DNA of 64,000 bases from Colwellia marinimaniae (GTDB lineage: Bacteria > Pseudomonadota > Gammaproteobacteria > Enterobacterales > Alteromonadaceae): NCBI RefSeq assembly GCF_002207865.1, contig NZ_BDQM01000008.1, positions 62,001 through 126,000 of the forward strand, read 5' to 3'. The notes under the pieces are model-generated. The model did no database searches. It saw nothing but the letters and a program-made list of their open reading frames with translations, and was not told the DNA's origin. Below, one piece after another: positions 9,925-18,783 of the stretch; the first letter of the stretch is position 1; each line of letters opens with the position of its first letter. The translations under genes were made by a program, and so were the position numbers.

Positions 9925-12615
9925 ATGAAACCGAAGCTATGGTGTAGCGGACTTGCACTTGTAGCTGTGTTGTTTACCGGCTGCAATGAGCAGACAGTCA
10001 AAACAGCTGCACAAGTTGATGCTGTTTTAGTTGAATACCCAGTTGTCTATATTGAGCGTAGTATCAATAGCATGGCTGACGACGCTTTAACTCCCGTTGC
10101 TTTTTCAGCGCGAAATCCTGCCAAATTTAATCCTGGTGCTCGACTTATTGTCAAAAATAATGCCTTTGCTGACTCACCTAGTACCATACTGACGGCCGAT
10201 CTATTTACCGATGCACAAGGTACAGTTCAAGCAATAGATATTCGAGACTTAAGTGTATCGCCTGATGGCCAATCATTTTTAGTGTCGCTTAGGGCGCCAG
10301 CAATCCCCGATGTCGATGACAATGAGCAACCAAAATGGAATATTTGGCGTTATCAATTGGCTGATAAAAGCTTTCAGCCGATAATTAAGAGTGCTGTTAT
10401 TGCCCAACAAGGTGATGATCTAATGGCATCATTTTTACCCGATGGTCGCATCATTTTTGCCTCAACACGGCAGCGTTTAGCTCGAGCTATATTATTAGAC
10501 GAAGGTAAGCCGCAATACACGGCTTTGAATGAATCAGGACAAGAATCAGCCTTTAATATTCATGTAATGCAAGCTGACGGCAGTGATATTAGCCAAATCA
10601 GTTTTAATATGAGCCATGATTTTTACCCATTAGTTTTACAAGATGGCCGCATCTTATACAGTCGCTGGGATACTATGGGCGGCAATAATAAAATCAACTT
10701 ATACCGTATGAATCCAGACGGTACTGAAAATCAACTGGTCTATGGCTGGCATTCTCATCAAATAGTTTTAGATGGGGAAAACCAAAAGATAGAATTTGTT
10801 AAGCCGCAACAAATGCCCAATGGTGATATCTTGCTGTTATTCACATCAACGGATGATGAGCTTTATCAAAAAAGGCCTATGTTGATAAATATCGAGCAAT
10901 TTATTGATAACCAACAAGCTTTGGCCAGTGAATCCGTTCCCGGTAGCGCACAGCAAGAGCTATTTACCGATAGTGTATATCGCTTTAGCTTCTCTGAGAA
11001 AATTAATACTGCTGGCCGGTTAAGCCACATATTTCCTTTGCCTGATGATAGTGAACGTTATTTACTGAGTTGGGATTTATGCCGGATAATTATTGCCGAC
11101 CTAATAAAAGCCTGCGGACAATTATCCGCAGAAGAATTAGCACAAGCCGGGCTTGAGTTAGCATCGCCTTGGTATGAGTTGTGGCTTTATAACGGGAAAA
11201 GCAATACTCAACAAGTTGTTGCTAAAACGACGGAAGGTAACATGCTTAGTGAAGCTATTGTGATGCAAGCAACTGATTACCCTGCGGCCTTTATTGCTGA
11301 TAAAACGTTTGGCTCTGGGCTCATAGCAGAACTCGTCAATGAACAAGCTGCAGTAATTCATATTCGCAGTGTCTATGATATGGATGGCGTAGATTCATCA
11401 ATAAAAGAGACTAAGCCGTTAGGCATTCTTTCCTTGAGGGACCCAACATTAACTACCGCAGCAGAGCTGCCGGCTCGATTTCTCCGAATCGTTCGTGGCG
11501 TACCGCTACCACCCCGTGAGGTTAAACAACTTAGTAATACTGATTTTGGTCGCAGCCGAAATCAATTAATGCGAGAAATCATCGGCTATACACCCATTCA
11601 ACCCGACGGCTCAGTTAAGGTGAAAATACCTGCCAATGTGCCGTTTGCCATTAGTGTGCTTGATGTCAATGGTCAGCGCATCGGTGGCAGACATAGACAA
11701 TGGCTAAGTGTTAAGGCGGGAGAAACCTTAGAGTGCCATGGTTGCCATAGCCAACAAAGTGAATTACCCCATGGTCGGCCTGAGGCACAAGCTGCAAGTA
11801 TTAACGCTGGCGCTAATCCAGGTGGGGTTGCTTTTAGCAATACCAACCCGACAATTATCCCCTTGCAAGGACAAACTATGGCCGAAGCTGATGAAATGGT
11901 TAATGGTTTAGCTCAGCTTTCGGCTGATATTCATTACTTGGATATGTGGAGCGACGCTGAAATTTCAGCTCCAAATCCTGAGATAGATTATAGCTATCAG
12001 CAGTTAGCAACACCGGCGCCAACAGGTAATCTATGTTTTACTCATTGGAACGCTTATTGTCGACTACAAATAAATTATGTCGAGCATATTCAGCCATTAT
12101 GGCAGTTATCTCGCCAGGTATTTGATGAACAAACGGCAGAATTAATAAGCGATAGCACTTGCTCAAGTTGTCATGGTCCCCTTGATAGTGATAATTTAGC
12201 GCAAGTGCCGGCAGGGCAGCTAGATTTGAGTGACAGTGTTTCCATTGATGAGGTTGCTCATTTAACGGCTTATCGCGAATTACTCTTTAATGATGTCGAG
12301 CAAGAAATCATTGACGGCATAGTGGTTGATAGGCTAATTGTAGTCCTAGATGATAATGGCAATATTGTATTTGAACTTGATGGCCAAGGAGAGTTAATTC
12401 TTGATGCTCAGGGCAGCCCTATTCCGGTACTAACCAAGATTACCGTACCGGCAATTTTATCGACTAATGGTGCTTTGCAAAGTAGGCGCTTTTTTCACTT
12501 ATTTAAGGAAGAAAGGCATAAAGATATGTTGTCTGTCCATGAGTTACGACTGCTCAGTGAGTGGCTCGATATTGGCGCTCAGTACTACAACACACCCTTT
12601 TATAGCCAAAATTAA
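9925..12615 (+). CDS. Beta-propeller c-type cytochrome lipoprotein, hydrazine-synthase-alpha-like
   Basis: The 896-residue protein has a lipobox (LFTGC, Cys20). Repeated propeller-type blades follow at about residues 100-300 (LSVSPDGQSFLVSL, FLPDGRIIFAST, VLQDGRILYSRWD, YRMNPDGTE). The stretch GYTPIQPDGSVKVKIPANVPF, followed by a first haem motif CHGCH near residue 605, resembles the middle and C-terminal regions of hydrazine synthase alpha-like proteins. A second motif, CSSCHGP, lies near 750. Homologues outside anammox bacteria are uncharacterised, so I do not propose hydrazine chemistry. It is the first gene of the 15-gene rightward operon. Confidence 0.72.
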   Translation: MKPKLWCSGLALVAVLFTGCNEQTVKTAAQVDAVLVEYPVVYIERSINSMADDALTPVAFSARNPAKFNPGARLIVKNNAFADSPSTILTADLFTDAQGTVQAIDIRDLSVSPDGQSFLVSLRAPAIPDVDDNEQPKWNIWRYQLADKSFQPIIKSAVIAQQGDDLMASFLPDGRIIFASTRQRLARAILLDEGKPQYTALNESGQESAFNIHVMQADGSDISQISFNMSHDFYPLVLQDGRILYSRWDTMGGNNKINLYRMNPDGTENQLVYGWHSHQIVLDGENQKIEFVKPQQMPNGDILLLFTSTDDELYQKRPMLINIEQFIDNQQALASESVPGSAQQELFTDSVYRFSFSEKINTAGRLSHIFPLPDDSERYLLSWDLCRIIIADLIKACGQLSAEELAQAGLELASPWYELWLYNGKSNTQQVVAKTTEGNMLSEAIVMQATDYPAAFIADKTFGSGLIAELVNEQAAVIHIRSVYDMDGVDSSIKETKPLGILSLRDPTLTTAAELPARFLRIVRGVPLPPREVKQLSNTDFGRSRNQLMREIIGYTPIQPDGSVKVKIPANVPFAISVLDVNGQRIGGRHRQWLSVKAGETLECHGCHSQQSELPHGRPEAQAASINAGANPGGVAFSNTNPTIIPLQGQTMAEADEMVNGLAQLSADIHYLDMWSDAEISAPNPEIDYSYQQLATPAPTGNLCFTHWNAYCRLQINYVEHIQPLWQLSRQVFDEQTAELISDSTCSSCHGPLDSDNLAQVPAGQLDLSDSVSIDEVAHLTAYRELLFNDVEQEIIDGIVVDRLIVVLDDNGNIVFELDGQGELILDAQGSPIPVLTKITVPAILSTNGALQSRRFFHLFKEERHKDMLSVHELRLLSEWLDIGAQYYNTPFYSQN

Positions 12616-12623
12616 GCCAATAA

Positions 12624-13409
12624 ATGCAATTATTACCTTTAAATCAGCAGCTAAGTCGCGCTTACACAAAAATGGCGCAAACACTATTGTGCCTACTCGC
12701 CTGTTTTTTAAGCGCTACATTATTGGCTGATGAGGTAAAGGTGAACTCCTTGTTAATCGAGGTGGCTTTTGTCGAGTTACATTCAGGTCCTGGTGTTGGT
12801 TATCCGGTTTTATATGTGGTTGAAAAAGGTGAATACCTCAGTGTACAAGTGCAGCGAACCAGCTGGCTTAAAGTTACCGATAAACGTGGCAATACTGGCT
12901 GGCTTCATCAAGATGAATTGTTAGCTTTAACGACAGCACAAGGTCAAAAGCTTAGCCGTGCTGAAATATCTTCGGGGGATTTTCAAGGCAGAGATTATGA
13001 AGTGGGTGTTATGTATGGTGACTTTGCTGGGGCGCACTTTTACAACGCGCAATTTGCCTATCTTTTTACCTCAGTATTTAGTGGTGAAGTTTCGGTAGGC
13101 AAAGCCTTAGGGACTATTTCAAACAGTGACTTATATGAAGTTATGTTGATTAGTCAGCCGATGCCAGAGTTATTTATTTCCCCCTATATTGCTATTGGTG
13201 GCGGGATTATTAAAACTAAGCCCCACAGTGTCTTGGTTGATAGTGAACAGCGCCAAGATACTTTAATGAGTGCCGCCTTTGGTTTGAAATATCATTTAGC
13301 ACGCAACTTTTTATTACGAGCGGAATATAAATATTCGTTAGTACTAACGGATAGAGATGACAATGAAGAGATTCAAGTATGGAAATTAGGTTTCAGCGTA
13401 TTCTTTTAG
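12624..13409 (+). CDS. SH3-domain outer-membrane beta-barrel protein
   Basis: A signal sequence (LLCLLACFLSATLLADE) precedes a bacterial SH3-like domain at about residues 38-105 (VELHSGPGVGYPVLYVVEKGE, WLKVTDKRGNTGWLH). The C-terminal half has alternating hydrophobic strands and ends in GFSVFF. A terminal Phe is typical of outer-membrane barrels that insert through BamA. A second in-frame ATG at 12672 gives a cleaner signal peptide. Its end overlaps the next gene by 31 bases. It may tether an outer-membrane barrel to peptidoglycan through the SH3 part (inference). Confidence 0.68.
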   Translation: MQLLPLNQQLSRAYTKMAQTLLCLLACFLSATLLADEVKVNSLLIEVAFVELHSGPGVGYPVLYVVEKGEYLSVQVQRTSWLKVTDKRGNTGWLHQDELLALTTAQGQKLSRAEISSGDFQGRDYEVGVMYGDFAGAHFYNAQFAYLFTSVFSGEVSVGKALGTISNSDLYEVMLISQPMPELFISPYIAIGGGIIKTKPHSVLVDSEQRQDTLMSAAFGLKYHLARNFLLRAEYKYSLVLTDRDDNEEIQVWKLGFSVFF

Positions 13410-14098
13410 CAACGTCTTTAAGTTTACTCATAAGTATCGGCATCATAACACCAGCAAAGGCTGATCAGTCAGTAGACTTTGTGCTGTTCAATGAAGATGC
13501 AACCAATGATGCTTCAGGCAATAATACTTCTCTAAATGAAAGTAATGCTGATGTCGATGTCGATGTAGACAGACGAACGGTACTGGAAGATATCCTAGAT
13601 AATGAGAATTTTGAACTAGGTATTCAGTTCGGGCTTATGTCTATTGAGGATTTTGAAACTAATGGCTGGGTAAGTGCTCACTTCGCTTATCATATTACCG
13701 AATTCTTTTATGCCAAAGCGCGTTACGGACAATCTGACGCGGGACAAACGAGTTTTGAAAAACTTGTTAACGTACCGCCATTGCTTACTGATGAACAAAG
13801 AAAGCTGCGTTATTATGGTTTAAATATAGGTTACAACCTAATGCCAGGTGAAGTGTTCCTTGGGCGAGATTTTGCCCTTAATAGTGTTTTTTCTATTGAG
13901 TTGGGCGGTGGTACCACGGAGTTTGCTGGCGATGAAAAGTTCACCGTTAACTTGACTGCTAATTATCGAATCTTTTTAACGGATTGGCTCACTTGGGATA
14001 TTGCTATGAGTGATTATATTTTTGATACTAGTATTACCGGTGAACATAAAACCAGCCATAATTTAAATTTCACTACCGGCTTTGCTTTTTACTTTTAA
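13379..14098 (+). CDS. Outer-membrane beta-barrel protein
   Basis: This 239-residue protein begins with a signal sequence (LLATSLSLLISIGIITPAKA). A low-complexity acidic stretch rich in N and D follows (residues about 40-65, with VDVDVDRR), then a beta-rich domain ending in the classic barrel terminus GFAFYF. A GAAGAG-type ribosome-binding site lies inside the preceding gene, which it overlaps, so the pair is translationally coupled. It looks like the partner barrel of the SH3-barrel protein upstream. Family not recognised. Confidence 0.66.
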   Translation: MEIRFQRILLATSLSLLISIGIITPAKADQSVDFVLFNEDATNDASGNNTSLNESNADVDVDVDRRTVLEDILDNENFELGIQFGLMSIEDFETNGWVSAHFAYHITEFFYAKARYGQSDAGQTSFEKLVNVPPLLTDEQRKLRYYGLNIGYNLMPGEVFLGRDFALNSVFSIELGGGTTEFAGDEKFTVNLTANYRIFLTDWLTWDIAMSDYIFDTSITGEHKTSHNLNFTTGFAFYF

Positions 14099-14109
14099 GG
14101 ATGAATTGA

Positions 14110-14661
14110 ATGACATTATTATCTGCAGCTAAAACAGGTCAAAGCAGACCACGGCGTGCCTTTTCATATAGCGCCACTTTATTTAACAGCTTGTTAGTGG
14201 GGTTCTTGTTAATTACTACGAATGTCAATGCCTTAGAACTAGGTAAGCTTGCACCAGACTTTACCTTAAAAAGTATGGCAGGCATTAACCTTAATTTAAC
14301 TGAGCAGCGCGGTAAAATAATAGTCATTAATTTTTGGGCTTCTTGGTGTGGTCCATGCCGCAAAGAAATGCCAGTGTTACAAAAGTTTTACGAAAAATAT
14401 CAAGATTTAGGTGTTTCTGTTTGGGGAATCAATGTTGAACAAGAAAACCAAGCTGGACGCGATTTCTTAGCCGATTTGAACCTAACTTTCCCGATATTAT
14501 TTGATGACACTAATACCATTTCGGCGAGCTATCAAGTTGAAGCCATGCCGACTACCATCATTATCGATAGGGATGGCGTAGTTAGGTATGCCTTTAAAGG
14601 TTATAAACCTGGTTATGAAAAAAAATATGCCAAGGCCATTAAAAAGCTGATCAGAGAATAA
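14110..14661 (+). CDS. TlpA-like periplasmic thioredoxin
   Basis: The protein is a secreted thioredoxin-fold protein of the TlpA/ResA group. A signal sequence (about 25-42) precedes APDFTLKSMAG and the active site WASWCGPCRKE, with Cys80 and Cys83. The cis-proline region is VEAMPTTIIID. Such proteins reduce disulfides in the periplasm, commonly apocytochrome c haem sites or metal-binding cysteines. Here it sits between c-type cytochromes and a tiny cysteine-containing lipoprotein, both plausible clients. The ribosome-binding site AAGGA overlaps the stop of the previous gene. Confidence 0.88.
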   Translation: MTLLSAAKTGQSRPRRAFSYSATLFNSLLVGFLLITTNVNALELGKLAPDFTLKSMAGINLNLTEQRGKIIVINFWASWCGPCRKEMPVLQKFYEKYQDLGVSVWGINVEQENQAGRDFLADLNLTFPILFDDTNTISASYQVEAMPTTIIIDRDGVVRYAFKGYKPGYEKKYAKAIKKLIRE

Positions 14662-14664
14662 ATA

Positions 14665-14913
14665 GTGAATAAAATGATAAAGCCAATATTGCTACGGACT
14701 TTGTTTTGCTGTTGTCTGTTAAGTGTCACTGCTTGCTCAAGTCTCGCTATTGAACCTTGGGTTAAACCGTATGAACGACAAAACTTAGCCGATGCCATTA
14801 TGAACAATAATCGCCATCCTATTGCCAATATGCATATTGCTCATGTTTATGAGGCAAGGGAGTCTTCAAGGGGCGCCGATGGCACAGGCGGGGGCGGCTG
14901 TGGTTGTAACTAA
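14665..14913 (+). CDS. DUF4266 small lipoprotein with Gly/Cys tail
   Basis: This lipoprotein of at most 82 residues has a GTG start at 14665; the ATG at 14674 is equally likely. The lipobox is SVTACS, so Cys is lipidated. The mature part begins EPWVKPYERQNLADAIM, a pattern I associate with DUF4266, and ends in a glycine-rich tail GTGGGGCGCN with two cysteines. Such a short, flexible C-terminus suggests metal binding, thiol exchange with the neighbouring thioredoxin, or a post-translational modification site. It is followed after one base by the DUF3570 gene, and the two families commonly go together. Function is not established. Confidence 0.78.
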   Translation: MNKMIKPILLRTLFCCCLLSVTACSSLAIEPWVKPYERQNLADAIMNNNRHPIANMHIAHVYEARESSRGADGTGGGGCGCN

Positions 14914-14914
14914 T

Positions 14915-16048
14915 ATGCGTTGGCTGATACTGTTTTCTCTGCTGTTATCTTACCTGCCTTATGGCAAAATCACTGCCGCGGTATTATCGCCGGATCGCGT
15001 CGATGTGCTTTATCATAGCTATGATGGTGGTGGTATGAGAATTGATGGACCAGCGATATTATTACGCAAAAAAACCAGTGAAACCCTGGCAGTATCGGCT
15101 TATTACTATGTAGATAGTATATCGTCAGCCTCTGTCGATGTGATGAGTACCGCCAGTCCTTACCTTGAAAAACGTAAAGAAGTACAGCTCAGCCTCGAGT
15201 ATTTACACGACAAAACCTTAATGGACATTAGCGTTAGGCAAAGTGATGAAAGTGACTATTTAGCCAAATCGATCAACCTTAATATATCTCAAGATACCTT
15301 TGGTGATTTAACCAATTTAAGTGTCGGGCTAGCGTACAGTGATAATGAAATAAAGCGTAATGGTGATGAGTTTTTCGCTGAGCAAAGTCAGCAATATCGT
15401 GTCAGAGCTGGCATCAGTCAAATATTAACGCGCAACCTATCAATGAGTTTAAACTTTGAGGCGGTCGCCGATGAAGGTTATTTAAATAACCCTTATCGCA
15501 GTGTCCGTTATATCGATAATAGCCAGCCTGCCGGTGTTGGCTATCAAAGCGAAGTTTATCCTAATACACGTAACTCTTTTGCCAGTAAAATTTCAGCCAG
15601 TTACTACCTGCCTTATAGAGCGGCTCTTTTTGTTCATTACCGCTACTTTAGTGATAGTTGGCAAATTGATGCCAGCGATATTGAAGTCTCTTATCGGCAT
15701 CCCATAGCGGATGTTTTTGAAATTGAGCTGAAAATTAGGCACTACCAACAAACACAAGCAAGTTTTTATAGCGACTTATTCTCCTATCGTGATGCACAGA
15801 ATTACTTAGCAAGAGATAAAGAACTGAGCGAGTTTGAAGATCTTACCTTAGGTTTAGCTTTGACCTATCTAGTGCCGAAAAAGTATTCTTTTGGTGACCT
15901 ACGCTCTGAGGCTTCATTACAATGGGATTATATTAAATTTGATTATAAAAACTTTAGAGATCCTACTGCTGGCGAAGGTATAGGGACAGAGCCTCTTTAT
16001 GGTTTTTCAGCGAATGTTATTAGGATTTTTTATAGCCTTTACTTTTAA
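14915..16048 (+). CDS. DUF3570 outer-membrane protein
   Basis: I chose the ATG at 14915, one base after the previous stop, because it begins a normal signal sequence (MRWLILFSLLLSYLPYGKITA). A longer reading would overlap the DUF4266 gene. The 377-residue product has early motifs DRVDVLYHSYDGGGM and DGPAILLRKK, a beta-strand-rich body and a terminal FYSLYF expected for a large outer-membrane barrel. DUF3570 genes typically accompany DUF4266, TlpA-like and ApbE genes; all are in this neighbourhood. It may form the outer-membrane pore or anchor of the complex. Confidence 0.8.
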   Translation: MRWLILFSLLLSYLPYGKITAAVLSPDRVDVLYHSYDGGGMRIDGPAILLRKKTSETLAVSAYYYVDSISSASVDVMSTASPYLEKRKEVQLSLEYLHDKTLMDISVRQSDESDYLAKSINLNISQDTFGDLTNLSVGLAYSDNEIKRNGDEFFAEQSQQYRVRAGISQILTRNLSMSLNFEAVADEGYLNNPYRSVRYIDNSQPAGVGYQSEVYPNTRNSFASKISASYYLPYRAALFVHYRYFSDSWQIDASDIEVSYRHPIADVFEIELKIRHYQQTQASFYSDLFSYRDAQNYLARDKELSEFEDLTLGLALTYLVPKKYSFGDLRSEASLQWDYIKFDYKNFRDPTAGEGIGTEPLYGFSANVIRIFYSLYF

Positions 16049-16102
16049 ACGTATTTTAAAACAGTTTTAATTTAGTTTTAAATAAGTTTTTACACAAGGT
16101 TT

Positions 16103-16128
16103 AAAGGCCATTTTAAAAGTGGCCCTTT
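16103..16128 (+). other. Intra-operon hairpin
   Basis: AAAGGCCA (16103-16110) pairs with TGGCC-C-TTT (16120-16128) with one bulged C. It lies in the 95-bp gap between the DUF3570 gene and the coiled-coil gene. There is no good T run, so it may be an attenuator or an RNA-processing site rather than a full terminator. Confidence 0.4.
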
Positions 16129-16143
16129 AGGTAGTTAATAAAT

Positions 16144-16704
16144 ATGAAATTATGTAATTTGTTCAAAACACTCACTGTCTTGGTCTTGGCACTTAGCTTT
16201 AATAGCGTTAGTTATGCTGAAAGTACTGCCAACGCTAAGAAAGCAACAGAGTCGAGTAGTGAGCTGGCGCAACAACTAGAGCAGTTGAAGTCACAAGTAA
16301 TACAACTCAATAGGGAGCTATTTATTCTTGAAGAGGATTTATTGTTTCCAGCCAGTACTCAAATCGCTATTTTTGTTTCTGTGGACACAGGCCGATTTTT
16401 TGCCCTTGATAGTGTCGAAGTTAAAATTAACGATAAAGATGTTGCCGGCTTTTTATATACCAAACGGCAACGCCAAGCATTGGAGCAGGGCGGTATTCAA
16501 AAGCTATATTTAGGCAATTTGAAAATAGGGCAATACCAATTAACCGCAATTTTTACCGGTGTGGACTCGGACGGGCGAATGGTAAAACGAGCCGCAGAGT
16601 ATCAATTTGACAAAGATGATGAAAGCTTGATGATTGAGCTTAAGCTTGTTGATAATACTAAAAATTATCGCAGCCAAGTTGTTATTGAAGAATGGGTTTT
16701 ATAA
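16144..16704 (+). CDS. Secreted coiled-coil protein
   Basis: This 186-residue protein has a signal sequence (LFKTLTVLVLALSFNSVSYA). A coiled coil follows (about residues 36-62, SSELAQQLEQLKSQVIQLNREL), then a beta-rich domain with IAIFVSVDTGRFFALDSVEVKIND and LGNLKIGQYQLTAIFTG. The latter resembles an immunoglobulin-like module. I do not recognise a named family. The combination suits a periplasmic scaffold between the TPR proteins that follow and the barrels that precede. The gap to the next gene is 6 bases. Confidence 0.62.
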   Translation: MKLCNLFKTLTVLVLALSFNSVSYAESTANAKKATESSSELAQQLEQLKSQVIQLNRELFILEEDLLFPASTQIAIFVSVDTGRFFALDSVEVKINDKDVAGFLYTKRQRQALEQGGIQKLYLGNLKIGQYQLTAIFTGVDSDGRMVKRAAEYQFDKDDESLMIELKLVDNTKNYRSQVVIEEWVL

Positions 16705-16710
16705 TTTACT

Positions 16711-18783
16711 ATGGGCATTAAAGTAAGCTTTACTCTTTTTGCAAAAATGTTGCTGCTGATATTATTCAGTCAAGCAACGGTTAGCTATGGCCAAAGTAAT
16801 CAGTACGGCGAAAGTGCTCAAAGTGATGACAGTAAACTAGTTCTGCAAACAGATCTGCAAGATAAGTATTACCGCCAAGCACTTTATTTTTACTTTCAAG
16901 GTGATCATCAGCAAGCTTTAGTGCAAATAGAGCAGAGTAAGGCGAAATTAAAGCGCTTAGATAGTCGTGCCACTTTATTTGCTGCGGGTTTGCAACTTTC
17001 CGCAGGCTTATTACAGCAAGCGAAAGCTACCTTAGTCAATTTTGATGCTTTGCTTAACGTTGAAAAACAGCGAGAAAATAGTAGTAATAAATCAGCTAAG
17101 GCGAGTGAATTACGCTTGATTGCTTTACTTTCATTAAGCAATGAATATCTTTCCCAAGGGGAGATAACACAGGCAAAAGATAGCTTAGCTAGCATTGAGT
17201 CAGTTTCCTCTACCTATTACCAAGAATATCATGTCCTGACTCAACTGGCTTATTGGCCAGATGATAGTCGTTTATTGTTAGTTAAACCGATCTCAGAGCT
17301 TGATGATACATCTGCTTATATTCTGCTCAATGAGGCATTACGTCTTATTGAAACGTCACAATATGATTTAGCCATTAACGCATTAAAGACCATTAAAAAT
17401 AACCAATGGCACCAAGAAGAACATGGCTTTTGGCAGACATTATTTTTAAATGAGGCAAGTTTTTCTTCTCAACGTGATGAACAGCAAATGGCCATTTTAC
17501 AAGGTCAAGCAATTCAGGATTATGCGCAACTACTGCTTGCACAAATATATATCAGTCAACAACGCTATGACTTGGGCTTCAGTGAATTAAAAACCTTCCC
17601 AGAGCAAAGTCCCTATGCAGAGTCAGCATTATTTTTATTCGCTTTTGCTAGCCAGCAAGTGCAGCAATATGATATCGCTTTTAATTTATTAAATTTGCAT
17701 TATAAAAATTATCCGTACTCCCAACTGGGTTGGCAGTCGGCTGAGTTAATGGCGCAGCAAGTCAGTGACCAGCAATCACTTGCTCAAGGTGTCAGTGCTT
17801 ATCAAACCGTGGAAAGCTTCTTTCTATTACGCCAGCAAGACTTAGACACGTTTTCCATGGCTTTTAATCAAAGTATTAATTTACTCGATTTCTCACCATC
17901 GAGCCAAGTAAGTCAACATAAGCCTGAAGGCAATGACCACTACTTGCCCGAGTCGGTTTGGCTACAGCAAGCGCTTTATGATGCCCAACTTGCTAACTTA
18001 TACCAAGGAGTGATCGCCATTGATGAACAAGCGCAGCAAGTACAATCATTACTCGATAAAACAACCTGGCTAGCTGAGATTATTACTCTTAATCAAGCAC
18101 GTAAGAAAAATATTATTGCCGCTAAAGAAACGCGTGATACTCAAAACGTTTTCAAGCAGTTAAAAACTGAGCGAGACCGTTTAGCTAAATTACTTAACCA
18201 ACAATTAGCTAACAAGCAAGCTTCAGCGTTTGCCAATGCAGAAGAGCGACAATGGTTAACACGGATAGCGAGGAGCCATAGCGCTTTGACCCAGATTGCT
18301 GATAAGAAAAACACAGCAGACTATAAACAGCGTTTAGCGCGAGTAGAGGGCGTATTGTCATGGCAACTAGCACAACAATATCCTCAGCGTGCTTGGCAGC
18401 ACCGCAAACAATTGTCGCAAGTAGATAATGCCATTGCTGGCGTTACTGCTCAGCAGCAACAATTAGATAAAATAGCCAATTCTCAGCTCTCCCTCGAACT
18501 TAGCATCAAAAAGCAACAACAAAGTGTTAAGCAGCTTAACTTGTTATTAACGCAACTGGCTCAGTTACGAGAAAAAATCAGCGTGAAAATAAGGCAGAAA
18601 GTTAAACTTTATATCGATGAACAAGGTGTTGTTTTAGCGGAACACCTGCTAAGTACTCGCCAAGGTATGGCGAAAGTTTTAGAGCGTATGGCAAAAGCAG
18701 ATAAAAGCTTAGCTATTAAGTTAGCGCCGTCTGCTAAGTTAGCTGCTGCTGAAAAAGTATCGACTATAGCGGGTACTTATTAA
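16711..18783 (+). CDS. Large periplasmic TPR/coiled-coil protein
   Basis: The 690-residue protein is glutamine- and alanine-rich. A signal sequence (LFAKMLLLILFSQATVSYG) precedes TPR-like helices through about residue 380 (YFQGDHQQALVQIEQSK, ALKTIKNNQWH, YDIAFNLLNLHYKNYP). Long coiled-coil segments occupy about 470-660 (FKQLKTERDRLAKLLNQQL, SIKKQQQSVKQLNLLLTQL). Its stop TAA shares bases with the next start (TAATG). It probably serves as a protein-interaction scaffold in the periplasm. No catalytic motif was seen. Confidence 0.68.
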   Translation: MGIKVSFTLFAKMLLLILFSQATVSYGQSNQYGESAQSDDSKLVLQTDLQDKYYRQALYFYFQGDHQQALVQIEQSKAKLKRLDSRATLFAAGLQLSAGLLQQAKATLVNFDALLNVEKQRENSSNKSAKASELRLIALLSLSNEYLSQGEITQAKDSLASIESVSSTYYQEYHVLTQLAYWPDDSRLLLVKPISELDDTSAYILLNEALRLIETSQYDLAINALKTIKNNQWHQEEHGFWQTLFLNEASFSSQRDEQQMAILQGQAIQDYAQLLLAQIYISQQRYDLGFSELKTFPEQSPYAESALFLFAFASQQVQQYDIAFNLLNLHYKNYPYSQLGWQSAELMAQQVSDQQSLAQGVSAYQTVESFFLLRQQDLDTFSMAFNQSINLLDFSPSSQVSQHKPEGNDHYLPESVWLQQALYDAQLANLYQGVIAIDEQAQQVQSLLDKTTWLAEIITLNQARKKNIIAAKETRDTQNVFKQLKTERDRLAKLLNQQLANKQASAFANAEERQWLTRIARSHSALTQIADKKNTADYKQRLARVEGVLSWQLAQQYPQRAWQHRKQLSQVDNAIAGVTAQQQQLDKIANSQLSLELSIKKQQQSVKQLNLLLTQLAQLREKISVKIRQKVKLYIDEQGVVLAEHLLSTRQGMAKVLERMAKADKSLAIKLAPSAKLAAAEKVSTIAGTY

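Noticed and set aside
6013..12615. Mtr-type metal-reducing cytochrome conduit
   Set aside because: Each protein has only one or two CxxCH motifs, not the many haems of MtrA/MtrC, and no MtrB-like barrel is adjacent.
9925..12615. True hydrazine synthase or anammox metabolism
   Set aside because: No other hydrazine synthase subunit or hydrazine dehydrogenase gene is present; only distant resemblance.
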